A DNA stretch of 64,000 bases from Cryobacterium flavum (GTDB lineage: Bacteria; Actinomycetota; Actinomycetes; Actinomycetales; Microbacteriaceae): positions 310,001 through 374,000 of the forward strand of contig NZ_FNIB01000001.1 in the NCBI RefSeq assembly GCF_900103805.1, given 5' to 3'. Positions 53,169 through 62,192 of this stretch are shown here, in pieces. A program made the position numbers and the translations under genes. The notes below the pieces were generated by a model that worked only from the letters and a program-made list of their open reading frames with translations, made no database searches and was not told the DNA's origin. Numbering within the stretch: the first letter of the stretch is position 1; each line of letters starts with the position of its first letter.

Positions 53169-53968
53169 TGACCAGCAACCCGATCGATCACGACAGCAGC
53201 GATTCCGATACGGCCGGCATCCGCTTGGCTGAGGCCGCACGGGAGACCGACAACGCGGCCTGGCTCGACGATTTCACGATCGAACTGCGCCTGCTCGAGG
53301 TGCCCGGCGCCGCCATCGGCGATGCCGTGGCCAGCGCCCGCGAGTTTCTCTCCGACTCCGGTGCCCGTGCCGAGGAGTCGTTTGGCAGCGCCGCCCGCTA
53401 CGCCGTCGAGCTCGATTTGCCGACCCTTCCCGAGGACAAGTCATCGAATCGGGAGGTCCTGCTGACCAACGGAATCGGGTTGATCGGGCTGGTAGTGCTC
53501 GGCCAAACGTCCTACCCCCTCGCGGGCGGTGACGACGGTCTGGCCGTGCGACTGTGGATGGTCGTGTCCCTGGGGGTGACGCTGCTCCTGTTGGGGCTGA
53601 TGCCGAGAGTCGTTTCCGTCCTCGTGCGCGCGCGGAACCGCCCGCTGACGGTGGGGTTGATCGTGGCAGGGGTATCGTTCGGCGGTATCGGTCCCGTTCT
53701 GCTCAGCGTGTGGTGGGGGCAGGCCGTGCTACTGAGCATTCCGGCATTGCCGGTCGCCATCGGGGCCGGAATCCTGCTTCTGGCGCCGGCCATCTGGAAC
53801 CAGGTGCGTCAGAACCTGCAAAAGGATCTCATCATCGAGCCGGGCACCGGTGCCGCGACCCTCCCGTCCCGCGGGGTGCGCCTTCTGGCCGTGGGTGCCA
53901 ACTGGATCATGGTCGTCTACGGTGCCATCAGCTTCGTGCTCACCTTCGCCCTCTACCCGAGTAATTGA
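53165..53968 (+). CDS. Membrane protein of the PadR-linked HAAS/DUF1700-like type, paralog 1
   Basis: 267 residues. A cytoplasmic N-terminal helical module (WLDDFTIELRLLEVPGAAIG, VASAREFLSDSGARAEESFG, ARYAVELDLP) precedes five or six transmembrane helices. Such modules accompany PadR regulators and are thought to act in membrane signalling. The module closely matches that of the next gene, so the two arose by tandem duplication. Confidence 0.78.
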   Translation: MMTSNPIDHDSSDSDTAGIRLAEAARETDNAAWLDDFTIELRLLEVPGAAIGDAVASAREFLSDSGARAEESFGSAARYAVELDLPTLPEDKSSNREVLLTNGIGLIGLVVLGQTSYPLAGGDDGLAVRLWMVVSLGVTLLLLGLMPRVVSVLVRARNRPLTVGLIVAGVSFGGIGPVLLSVWWGQAVLLSIPALPVAIGAGILLLAPAIWNQVRQNLQKDLIIEPGTGAATLPSRGVRLLAVGANWIMVVYGAISFVLTFALYPSN

Positions 53969-53996
53969 TGTCCGATCCAACAAGAGGGGCCGAATC

Positions 53997-54764
53997 ATGA
54001 CGACCAACCCGCGTGATCTCGAAAACGGCAGCGCGGACATCCGCTCGGCGAAGCTGGACGACGCAACCTGGTTCGACGAGTTCACGATCGAATTGCGACT
54101 GCTCGCGGTGCCGGGCATCGACATCGGCGATGCGCTGGCCAGTGCGCGGGAGTTTCTGGCCGACTCCGGAACGAGCGCCGAAGAGTGCTTCGGCAGCCCC
54201 AGGAACTACGCGGCCGAGCTCGGCCTGGCGACCATGCCGCAACGCGCGGTGAACGGGGTGGGCCTGCGGGCCGGTCTCGGTGTGCTGGGGCTCATCGGGT
54301 TCACGGTGTCGGCGCTGCCGCTCGTGCAGGGGGAGGCGGTGCGCGTCGATCTGCCCACCATCACCATGTTCGTCATCGTGATCGTCGGCGCCGTACTGAT
54401 GCCCACGTTCCTGCGGTCGCTCGCGCGGGTGCGCCCGCGGGCCTGGATGTTCGTGGTCGCCGTCCTGCTGGGCTTGGCCCTCCCCATCGGGCTGAACCTC
54501 GCGATCGACTCCGCTGCTACTCTCTTCACGGTTCCCGCGCTGGCCGTCGTGATCATTTCGGCGCTGCTCGTGCTCGTTCCGGCGATCTGGAGCCAGGCAC
54601 GCCATTCCCTGCGGGATGATCCCATCATCGACCCGGGCGTCACGCCGGCATCACGCCCCTCGCTCGCAACCCGCCTATTTCTGGGCCTGGTCACCTGGTC
54701 GATGGTGATGGCATCGATCGTGATCTGGCTGTTCGCGCTGTTCGGCGAGCCGGTTGCGCGCTAG
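53997..54764 (+). CDS. Membrane protein of the PadR-linked HAAS/DUF1700-like type, paralog 2
   Basis: 255 residues with the same N-terminal module (WFDEFTIELRLLAVPGIDIG, ASAREFLADSGTSAEECFGS) and a similar membrane part; the transmembrane half is more diverged than the cytoplasmic half. GAGGGG precedes the ATG at 53997. Same operon as PadR, 28 bp after paralog 1. Confidence 0.78.
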   Translation: MTTNPRDLENGSADIRSAKLDDATWFDEFTIELRLLAVPGIDIGDALASAREFLADSGTSAEECFGSPRNYAAELGLATMPQRAVNGVGLRAGLGVLGLIGFTVSALPLVQGEAVRVDLPTITMFVIVIVGAVLMPTFLRSLARVRPRAWMFVVAVLLGLALPIGLNLAIDSAATLFTVPALAVVIISALLVLVPAIWSQARHSLRDDPIIDPGVTPASRPSLATRLFLGLVTWSMVMASIVIWLFALFGEPVAR

Positions 54765-54772
54765 GTCGCAGC

Positions 54773-55537
54773 TCAGACGATCGCGAGCTCCGGCCCGGCG
54801 GCGCTCAGCTTGCGGGCCTGGCGCGGGTCGATTCCGTCGTCGGTGATGATGAGGTCGAACTCATTGGCGTCGGCGACGTGGCAGAACGAGTTCTGACCGA
54901 TCTTGCTCGAGGTCATGGCGAGCACTCGCCGCCGCCCCGACAGCATCATGGCACGCTTCACCTCGGCCTCGTCGGGAATGGTCGTCGTGAGCCCGGCCTC
55001 GGCGGTCAGGCCGTTGCCGCCGACGAACGCGACGTCCACGTTGAGCTGGCTGATGCGTGCCCGAGTCCACTCGTCGACCGCTCCCTGCGACACACTGCGC
55101 ACCCGACCGGGCAGCGCGAGCACCGTGAGCAGCGGTTTACGCGAAAGCAGCCGCACAGCGGGCAGATTGTTGGTCACAACGATCAATCGCCGGTCCTCCG
55201 GAAAAACGGATGCGATCACCAGCGTGAGTGCGCCGGAATCCAGCAGCACAACGCCATCCTCCGGCAATTCCTGCAGCACACGCTGGGCGATGCGATGTTT
55301 CTGTGGCGCGTTCTCCAACCGCCGCTGCGCGAGGGCAATCTCGAACGGCGTGCTCTGCACCAGGCGGGCACCGCCGTGCTGGCGCCGGATGACGCCCTGG
55401 CGTTCGAGCACCACGAGGTCGCGGCGAATGGTCTCGGCGGTGACCTCGAGCGCGACGCTCGCAGCGGCCACGGAGATCTCGCCGGTGCCACCCTGCGCGA
55501 GCGCGATGATTGCGGCCTGTCGTTCCGCTGGATACAT
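54773..55537 (-). CDS. DeoR-family regulator, divergent from the polyol operon
   Basis: 254 residues. HTH (YPAERQAAIIALAQGGTGEI ... VTAETIRRDLVVLERQGVIR) and the sugar-phosphate sensing DeoRC domain (IAQRVLQELPEDGVVLLDSG, VAFVGGNGLTAEAGLTTTIP). GGAGG lies 5 nt before the ATG at 55537. Shares the 238-bp divergent region with the polyol ABC binding protein, where matching inverted A/T-rich motifs lie. Confidence 0.9.
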   Translation of the reverse strand: MYPAERQAAIIALAQGGTGEISVAAASVALEVTAETIRRDLVVLERQGVIRRQHGGARLVQSTPFEIALAQRRLENAPQKHRIAQRVLQELPEDGVVLLDSGALTLVIASVFPEDRRLIVVTNNLPAVRLLSRKPLLTVLALPGRVRSVSQGAVDEWTRARISQLNVDVAFVGGNGLTAEAGLTTTIPDEAEVKRAMMLSGRRRVLAMTSSKIGQNSFCHVADANEFDLIITDDGIDPRQARKLSAAGPELAIV

Positions 55538-55622
55538 GCCTGCCTCCTCGCAGTCGACGGCGCGCAGCCGTCGCCTCAGACTAGCAATCCGACGGGCGGA
55601 AGCCGGCCGATGGCATCCGTTT

Positions 55623-55692
55623 TTGTGGTTTCGCAGCAAAAATAATGCAGACTCGGGCAATTTGTCGTCACAAAAACATCACAAAACCACAA
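55623..55692. promoter_or_regulatory. Inverted DeoR-type candidate operators in the polyol divergent region
   Basis: TTGTGGTTT (55623-55631) and its exact complement AAACCACAA (55684-55692), 61 bp centre to centre, with extra TCACAAAA-type half sites between them (GTCACAAAAACATCACAAAA). The A/T-rich block stands out in this GC-rich region and suits looping by a DeoR protein. Confidence 0.55.
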
Positions 55693-55775
55693 TTTAAGTT
55701 GCGTTTTCCACTCAATCGGGTCACAGTAACTACATACCAGTCCACAAGGACGTGTCGACGATGAAGAGGTTTGAG

Positions 55776-57134
55776 ATGACGAAGTCTTATTCCATGAAGA
55801 AAAGGCTTGCCCTCAGCGCAATCGCCTTCTCTTCGGTGGGTGTGCTTTTGGCCGGATGCAGCGGAGCCGGAGGCGGCGCACAGCAGGCCGACGGCCCGGT
55901 GACACTGACCCTGGCTACGGTGAACAACCCGCAGATGAAGGACATGGAGGAGCTCAAGGGCGCCTTCGAAGATTCCCACCCCGACATCACGGTGAACTTC
56001 GTCGCGATGGAAGAAAACGACCTGCGTGACGCCGTCACCAAGGACGTCGCCACCCAGGGCGGCCAGTACGACATCGTCACCGTCGGCAGCTACGAGGTGC
56101 CGATCTGGGGCCAGAACGACTGGCTCGTCGACCTCGGCCCGCTCGCCGAAGCCGACACCGCCTACAACGTCAACGACCTGCTGCCGCCCGTGCGCGAAGC
56201 CCTCACCGTCGACGACAGCCTCTTTGCCGTTCCGTTCTACGGCGAGTCGTCCTTCCTGATGTACAACAAGGACATGTTCGCCGCGGCCGGCCTCGAAATG
56301 CCGACCAACCCCACCTGGGACGAGGTTGCCGGCTTCGCCCGCACCCTCAAGTCCGACGACGTGGCCGGCATCTGCCTGCGCGGCAAGCCCGGCTGGGGCG
56401 AGCTGTTCGCCCCGCTGACCACTGTCGTGCAGACCTTCGGCGGCAGCTGGTTCGATGAGGACTGGAACGCCGAGGTCAACTCGCCCGAGTTCACCGAAGC
56501 CGTACAGTTCTACACCGACCTCGTGAAGGATGCCGGCGAAGCCGACCCCGTCTCGACCGGCTTCACCGAGTGCCTCAACCTGTTCTCGCAGGGCAACGCG
56601 GCCATGTGGTACGACGCCACGAGCGCTGCCGGCCCCATCGAGGCCGATGGTTCCGCCGTCGCCGGCAAGATCGGCTACGTGCACGCCCCGGTCAAGGAAA
56701 CCGAGGAATCCGGCTGGCTCTGGGCCTGGAACCTCGCCATTCCGAAGACCAGCAACAACCAGGACGCCGCGTGGGAGTTCGTGAGCTGGGCGACCAGCAC
56801 CGAGTACATCAACCTCGTCGGCACCACTCTCGGCTGGGAGCGCGTTCCCCCGGGATCCCGCACCTCGACCTACGAGAACGCCGACTACCTCGCCGCAGCC
56901 TCGGCGTTCGCACCGATCACCAAGGACATCATGCTCGGGGTCAACCCGACGCAGCCCGGAGTGAACCCGCAGCCGTGGGTCGGCATCCAGTACGTCACCG
57001 TGCCGGAGTTCCAGGACCTCGGCAACCAGGTCTCGCAGGACATCGCCGACGTCTTCGCCGGCCGCGACACCGTTGAGAACGTTCTCAACAAGGGCCAGGA
57101 GCTGGCCCAGCAAGCCGGAGACGCCCAGAAGTAA
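55776..57134 (+). CDS. Polyol/sugar ABC transporter substrate-binding lipoprotein
   Basis: 452 residues. Lipoprotein signal with lipobox LAGC. Family-1 extracellular solute-binding fold: LKGAFEDSHPDITVNFVAME, YDIVTVGSYEVPIWGQNDWL, YGESSFLMYNKDMFAAAGLE and MWYDATSAAGPIEADGSAVA; most like sorbitol/mannitol binding proteins (SmoE type). I prefer ATG 55776 (AGAGG 6 nt before); upstream ATG 55761 and GTG 55752 are alternatives. Confidence 0.9.
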   Translation: MTKSYSMKKRLALSAIAFSSVGVLLAGCSGAGGGAQQADGPVTLTLATVNNPQMKDMEELKGAFEDSHPDITVNFVAMEENDLRDAVTKDVATQGGQYDIVTVGSYEVPIWGQNDWLVDLGPLAEADTAYNVNDLLPPVREALTVDDSLFAVPFYGESSFLMYNKDMFAAAGLEMPTNPTWDEVAGFARTLKSDDVAGICLRGKPGWGELFAPLTTVVQTFGGSWFDEDWNAEVNSPEFTEAVQFYTDLVKDAGEADPVSTGFTECLNLFSQGNAAMWYDATSAAGPIEADGSAVAGKIGYVHAPVKETEESGWLWAWNLAIPKTSNNQDAAWEFVSWATSTEYINLVGTTLGWERVPPGSRTSTYENADYLAAASAFAPITKDIMLGVNPTQPGVNPQPWVGIQYVTVPEFQDLGNQVSQDIADVFAGRDTVENVLNKGQELAQQAGDAQK

Positions 57135-57217
57135 CCAGCACACAAACGCGGGCGGCGTCGATCAGGCGCCGCCCAAACCTCGTCAGTTCAACGCCGAGAA
57201 CGAGAAGGAACTCAGAG

Positions 57218-58195
57218 ATGACCGCGCCAGATTTGATCGTGGCTGAACCCGCGCAGGACCCGGCCCCCGCCGCATCACGCACGCTTCGCCGCCCCTCGAC
57301 GCCGGAGCTGAGCGCCGGCCAGAAGAAGGCCCTCCGCCTGGCACGCACCTTGGTCTGGCCGGCCATCGTCGTCGCCATTCTCGTGACGCAGATTCCCTTC
57401 CTCGTCACCATCTACTACTCGTTCCAAAACTGGAACCTGATGCGTCCCGGCTCGCGCGGCTTCGCCGGCTTCGACAACTACGTGACCGTTTTCACCGGCG
57501 GCGCGTTCATGCAATCACTGTCGGCGACCGTGGTCATCACCGGTTCGTCGATCGTGCTCTCCGTTCTCTTCGGCCTCGGCATCGCCCTGCTGCTCAACCG
57601 CAAGTTCTTCGGCCAGGGCCTGGCCCGCACCCTCGTCATTACGCCGTTCCTCATGATGCCTGCCGCCGCAGCCCTCATCTTCAAATGGTCCATGCTCGAC
57701 GCGAACGTCGGCATGGTCAACTGGGGCCTCTCGGTGCTCGGCGTCGACCCCGTGCAGTGGAACACCGACTTTCCCGCCCTCACCGTGATCATGGTGCTCA
57801 CCTGGCAGTACACGCCGTTCATGATGCTCATCCTGCTCGCCGGGCTGCAGAGCCAGAGCAAGGAGACGCTGGAGGCGGCATCCGTTGATGGAGCCGGCCC
57901 AGTTCGCAGCTTTCTGCACATGACCCTCCCGCACCTGCGCCAGTACATCGAGCTGGCCGTGCTGCTCGGCGGCATCATGCTGCTGCAGGTCTTCGACCCG
58001 ATCGCCATCATGACTCGCGGCACGGGCGGCACCAAGACCCTTTCCTACCTGCTTTACGAACGCGCCTTCGTGGGCCTCGAAATCGGCGAAGCGGCCGCCT
58101 ATGGCGTGATCACCGTTCTGCTCACCATCATCGTGGCGAGCGTCGCCCTTCGCCTTCTCTTCAAGATCTTCTCCAGTGAAGGAGCCAAATCATGA
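57218..58195 (+). CDS. Polyol/sugar ABC transporter permease 1
   Basis: 325 residues, six transmembrane helices in a MalF-type permease with a cytoplasmic N-terminal extension rich in Pro/Arg. EAA loop ETLEAASVDGAGPVRSFLHM followed by TLPHL contacts the ATPase. AAGGAA precedes the ATG. No ATPase gene lies in this operon, so a shared MsiK-type ATPase elsewhere is expected. Confidence 0.93.
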   Translation: MTAPDLIVAEPAQDPAPAASRTLRRPSTPELSAGQKKALRLARTLVWPAIVVAILVTQIPFLVTIYYSFQNWNLMRPGSRGFAGFDNYVTVFTGGAFMQSLSATVVITGSSIVLSVLFGLGIALLLNRKFFGQGLARTLVITPFLMMPAAAALIFKWSMLDANVGMVNWGLSVLGVDPVQWNTDFPALTVIMVLTWQYTPFMMLILLAGLQSQSKETLEAASVDGAGPVRSFLHMTLPHLRQYIELAVLLGGIMLLQVFDPIAIMTRGTGGTKTLSYLLYERAFVGLEIGEAAAYGVITVLLTIIVASVALRLLFKIFSSEGAKS

Positions 58196-59088
58196 GTACC
58201 GCCACCGCCACCAAGCCCGGCACCGTACCTCGCGCAAGCGCCCCGGCCCCGTCGCACCGCCGTGCCAAGCGGATGCGCCACCGCGCTACCAGCACGGCGC
58301 TCACCATTTTCACGTGGATCGTCACGCTCGGATTCTTCTTTCCGGTGGCCTGGATGGTCTTCACCGCCTTCAAGACCGAGTCCGCGGCGGCGACCCGAAC
58401 TCCGACCATCTTCACCGCACTCTCCCTCGACCGCTTTAGTGAAGTGCTCGACCGCGGGTTCGGCGTCTACCTGCTCAACTCGCTCACCGCGAGCGTCATG
58501 AGCACCGTCATCGTGCTGCTGCTGGCAATTCCGGCGGCGTACGGCCTCTCCATACGCCCGATCATCAAGTCGACCGACGCGCTGTTCTTCTTCATTTCCA
58601 CCCGGTTCATGCCGATCGCGGCCGCGATCATTCCCATCTATCTGCTGCTGCAGGGACTCGGAATGCTCGACAACATCACGGCCCTGAGCGTTCTCTACGT
58701 GGGCATGAACCTGCCGCTCGCGGTGTGGATGATGCGCTCGTTCTTCAGCGAGGTGCCGCTCGAGATCGTCGAAGCGGCCCAGATCGACGGTGCCAACTTC
58801 TTCACCGAGCTCGTGCGCGTGGTCATGCCCATCGTCGCCCCCGGCATCGCTGCGGCCGCGCTGATCTGCTTCATCTTCGCCTGGAACGAGTACTTCCTGG
58901 CCAGCCTGCTCACCTCCACCATGGCACGCACCACTCCCCCGTTCCTCGGCAGCTTCGTCGACGGGCGCGGGCAGTTTCTCGCGGTACTCTCGGCAGCATC
59001 GACTCTCGCGGTTCTTCCCGTGGTCCTGGCTGGCTGGCTGGCGCAGAAGCGCCTCGTCACGGGCCTCGCCATGGGCGCGATCAAGTAG
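58192..59088 (+). CDS. Polyol/sugar ABC transporter permease 2
   Basis: 298 residues, MalG type, six transmembrane helices with the EAA loop EIVEAAQIDGANFFTELVRV. ATGA overlap with permease 1. Ends LAQKRLVTGLAMGAIK, the family C-terminus. Confidence 0.93.
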   Translation: MSTATATKPGTVPRASAPAPSHRRAKRMRHRATSTALTIFTWIVTLGFFFPVAWMVFTAFKTESAAATRTPTIFTALSLDRFSEVLDRGFGVYLLNSLTASVMSTVIVLLLAIPAAYGLSIRPIIKSTDALFFFISTRFMPIAAAIIPIYLLLQGLGMLDNITALSVLYVGMNLPLAVWMMRSFFSEVPLEIVEAAQIDGANFFTELVRVVMPIVAPGIAAAALICFIFAWNEYFLASLLTSTMARTTPPFLGSFVDGRGQFLAVLSAASTLAVLPVVLAGWLAQKRLVTGLAMGAIK

Positions 59089-59129
59089 TTGTAAGAACAC
59101 CTGTCGTCGAGAACACCAGGGGAGCCCAG

Positions 59130-59930
59130 ATGAAACCGGATCCAACCAGTCGCAGCGCCGATGACCGTCGCGCGAGCATTCTGCTCGCGCTCGCCGGTGC
59201 CGGCCGGGTCGAGGTGAACGAGCTCGCCGAGTCGCTCGCCGTTGCGGAGGAGACTATTCGCCGCGACCTGCGCACCCTCGAAGACGACGGACGGCTGCGT
59301 CGAGCCCACGGCGGTGCGATCAGCGTCGCCGACCCGGTCAACGACCTCGACCGGCTGACGGTGCCCGAACCGGTCGCCCACCCGGTCGCCACCCTGGCGG
59401 CGACCCTGCTGCCGGAGCGCGGCATCCTCTTTCTCGATGCCGGGCCGATTGCCGAGGCGCTGTCGGTGTGCCTGCCGAACTCCGCCGCGCTGCAGGTGGT
59501 GACGACCTCGATTCCGGTGGCCCTCGTGGCAAGCCGCAACTCCGAACTCTCGGTCTACAACCTCGGCGGTGCCGTCGATCCGGTCGACGACTCGCAATCC
59601 GGCCAGTGGGCCCGAGAATCGCTCGAGCACATTCGCATCGACCTCGCGTTCATCAGCGTGAGCGGCCTCACCCCGAGCGGCCAGCTGCTCGCTGCAAACC
59701 CGAAAGCCGCCCGCATCAAGCGCGCCGCAATGGATGCCGCCACCACCGTCGTACTCGTCGCCGACCATGACCAGTTCCAAGCGCACGGCCTGGTGAAGTT
59801 CGCTCAGCTCGACGAGGTCGACCACCTCGTCGTCGACGGGGAAGTGAATGACGCGATCCTCGCCCTGGCCGCCGAGGCCGGTGTGCCCGTGTTGCGTGCG
59901 AGCGCGCTCGAATCGGAGATCACACAGTGA
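59130..59930 (+). CDS. Second DeoR-family regulator inside the polyol operon
   Basis: 266 residues. HTH VEVNELAESLAVAEETIRRD followed by LRTLEDDGRLRRAHGG, and a DeoRC domain (ERGILFLDAGPIAEALSVCL, IDLAFISVSGLTPSGQLLAA). Same strand as the transporter, 41 bp downstream. Its stop overlaps the HAD gene start. With the divergent DeoR this operon has two regulators of one family. Confidence 0.9.
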   Translation: MKPDPTSRSADDRRASILLALAGAGRVEVNELAESLAVAEETIRRDLRTLEDDGRLRRAHGGAISVADPVNDLDRLTVPEPVAHPVATLAATLLPERGILFLDAGPIAEALSVCLPNSAALQVVTTSIPVALVASRNSELSVYNLGGAVDPVDDSQSGQWARESLEHIRIDLAFISVSGLTPSGQLLAANPKAARIKRAAMDAATTVVLVADHDQFQAHGLVKFAQLDEVDHLVVDGEVNDAILALAAEAGVPVLRASALESEITQ

Positions 59931-60643
59931 CGGCGGCCAGCCTGGCGTCGGAGATCGGCAGCTACCCGATCGACGGCCTGCTGTTCGACTGCGATGGGGT
60001 GCTCGTCAACTCCGACGAAGCCGCCGCCGTAGCCTGGAACGAATGGGCCGTCGAGTATGCTCCCGGCTTCGACTTTAACCGCGACATCATCCACGGCCGA
60101 CCGGCCAGGGAGACAATCGCCGAACTCGTGCCGGCCGTCGACGTGCACCGCGCGGACCACGCGCTCATGCTGAAAGAGGTCGAAACGGCCCCGCTCGTGC
60201 GAGCCCTGCCCGGCGCCCGCGACCTGCTGCTGGCGCTGCCTAGCGCCCGGTTCACCATCGTGACGAGCGCCGTGGCCGTCGTGGCCCGCGCCCGGCTGCG
60301 GGCTGCTGGGCTGCCCTGCCCGGTGGGCCTCGTCACCTTCGACGATGTGACGCGCGGCAAACCCGCCCCTGACCCGTATCGCCTGGGGGTGCAGCGGCTC
60401 GGCATCGACCCGCGCCGAGCCGTCGTGTTTGAAGACGCCGACGCCGGCGTGGAGTCGGCGCAGGCCGCCCAGATCGGCCTCACCGTCGGCATCGGCGTGC
60501 GCGGACTGGACACCAGGGCGACCCTCGTTTTAGCAGACCTGGGCGGCATCCGCTTTGACGGCACCCTGCTGTATCTGGGCGGCGCAGTGCAGTTGCGCGC
60601 CGACCCTGCCTACGCTGCACCGACGCAATCGCCCACCGAATGA
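59927..60643 (+). CDS. HAD-superfamily sugar/polyol phosphatase
   Basis: 238 residues. Motif I LLFDCDGVLVNSDEA, motif II TIVTSAVAVVAR, Lys in RGKPAPDPYRLGVQRLG, motif IV VVFEDADAGVESAQAA. Member of the HAD-IA group with polyol-phosphatases and sugar phosphatases. GTG start overlapping the DeoR stop. In a polyol operon it may remove a toxic polyol phosphate. Confidence 0.85.
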   Translation: MTAASLASEIGSYPIDGLLFDCDGVLVNSDEAAAVAWNEWAVEYAPGFDFNRDIIHGRPARETIAELVPAVDVHRADHALMLKEVETAPLVRALPGARDLLLALPSARFTIVTSAVAVVARARLRAAGLPCPVGLVTFDDVTRGKPAPDPYRLGVQRLGIDPRRAVVFEDADAGVESAQAAQIGLTVGIGVRGLDTRATLVLADLGGIRFDGTLLYLGGAVQLRADPAYAAPTQSPTE

Positions 60644-60654
60644 ATGAGGAACGC

Positions 60655-62160
60655 ATGACCGACACCACGACTCCCGCCCTGGCCCCGCTGCGCAACGCGA
60701 CACTGTCGTCGCTGCCCGCGACCGTGCAGGTTCCCAGCTACGACCGCGCCGGTCTCACGGCCGGCATCGTGCACTTCGGCGTTGGCGGTTTTCACCGCGC
60801 GCACCAGGCCCTCATGATCGACGACCTGCTCGAGCAGGGCCTCGCCCGCAACTATGCCATCTGCGGTGTCGGCGTCATGCCCTCCGACGCCCGCATGCGC
60901 GACGCCCTGCTCGAGCAGGACGGCCTGTACACGCTCGTCGTGAAACACCCGGACGGCACGCTCGACGCCCGCGTGATCGGGTCGATCATCGACTACTTGT
61001 TCGCCCCCGACGACGTCGAGGCCGTGATCGTACGCCTCGCGAGCCCCGAGGTGAAAATCGTCTCCCTCACCGTCACCGAGGGCGGCTATAACATCCACCC
61101 GGTCAGCGGCCGGTTCGACCTCAGCAACCCGCAGGTCGCCGCCGACCTGCAAGCGGATGCCGCCCCCACGACGGTCTTCGGCCTCGTCGTCGAGGCCCTG
61201 CGTCGTCGCCGCGAACGCTCGACCCCGCCGTTCACCGTCATGTCCTGCGACAACCTACAGGACAACGGCCGCGTCGCCCGCCGCTCCTTCGTGGCCTTCG
61301 CCACGGCCAAGGACGCAGACCTCGGCGCCTGGATTGACGCCTCCGTGAGCTTTCCGAACTCTATGGTCGACCGCATCACCCCGGTCACAACCGACGACGA
61401 CCGAGCCCAGATCGCGAAGGCCTTCGGTCTCGCCGACCGCTGGCCCGTCGTCTGCGAGCCGTTCCTGCAGTGGGTGCTCGAAGATGCGTTCACCGACGGC
61501 CGCCCGCCGTACGAGAAGTCGGCCGCCCAGCTCGTGAGCGACGTCGAACCGTACGAGCTCATGAAGCTGCGCCTGCTCAATGCGAGCCACCAGGGGCTTG
61601 CCTACTTTGCGCATTTGATGGGCTACCGCCTCGTGCACGACGCCGCGGCCGACCCGCTCATCGCCGGGTTCCTGCGCGCCTACATGGACCGCGAGGGATC
61701 ATTGACGCTCAAGCCGGTACCCGGCATCGACCTCGAGGACTACAAGACGCAGCTCATCGAACGGTTCAGCAACCCGGGGGTGCGCGACACCGTTGCCCGC
61801 CTGGCCGCCGAGTCGAGCGACCGCATTCCCAAGTGGCTGCTGCCGGTGATCCGCGAGCAGTCCGCCCGGGGCGGCGAGCTCGCCCTCTCCGCCGCGATCG
61901 TGGCGAGCTGGGCCCGCTACGCCGAGGGCATTGACGAGCACGGTGAACCGATCGACGTCGTCGACCGCGTCAAAGACACCGTCATGCAGAACGCCACCGG
62001 TTACGCGAGCGACCCGCACTCCTTCCTGCTCGACCGGGACCTGTTCGGTGACCTGATCGACGACGACGCCTTCGTGGCGGCTTACGACCATGCGCTTGGC
62101 CTGCTGCACACGGTCGGAGCCCGGGGCACCCTCGAACATCTCCTGAAGTCCCTCGATTAG
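60655..62160 (+). CDS. Mannitol/arabitol-type polyol dehydrogenase (long-chain)
   Basis: 501 residues. N-terminal NAD-binding HFGVGGFHRAHQALMIDDLL and catalytic region signature ELMKLRLLNASHQGLAYFAH (the K-x5-N-x2-H motif), as in mannitol 2-dehydrogenase and D-arabitol 4-dehydrogenase. The ATG at 60655 has GAGGA 4 nt before it. The xylulokinase that follows suggests D-arabitol to D-xylulose, but mannitol to fructose cannot be excluded. Confidence 0.9.
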   Translation: MTDTTTPALAPLRNATLSSLPATVQVPSYDRAGLTAGIVHFGVGGFHRAHQALMIDDLLEQGLARNYAICGVGVMPSDARMRDALLEQDGLYTLVVKHPDGTLDARVIGSIIDYLFAPDDVEAVIVRLASPEVKIVSLTVTEGGYNIHPVSGRFDLSNPQVAADLQADAAPTTVFGLVVEALRRRRERSTPPFTVMSCDNLQDNGRVARRSFVAFATAKDADLGAWIDASVSFPNSMVDRITPVTTDDDRAQIAKAFGLADRWPVVCEPFLQWVLEDAFTDGRPPYEKSAAQLVSDVEPYELMKLRLLNASHQGLAYFAHLMGYRLVHDAAADPLIAGFLRAYMDREGSLTLKPVPGIDLEDYKTQLIERFSNPGVRDTVARLAAESSDRIPKWLLPVIREQSARGGELALSAAIVASWARYAEGIDEHGEPIDVVDRVKDTVMQNATGYASDPHSFLLDRDLFGDLIDDDAFVAAYDHALGLLHTVGARGTLEHLLKSLD

Positions 62161-62192
62161 GCTGATCACAACTAGGTTTCAAAGGAGATGCG

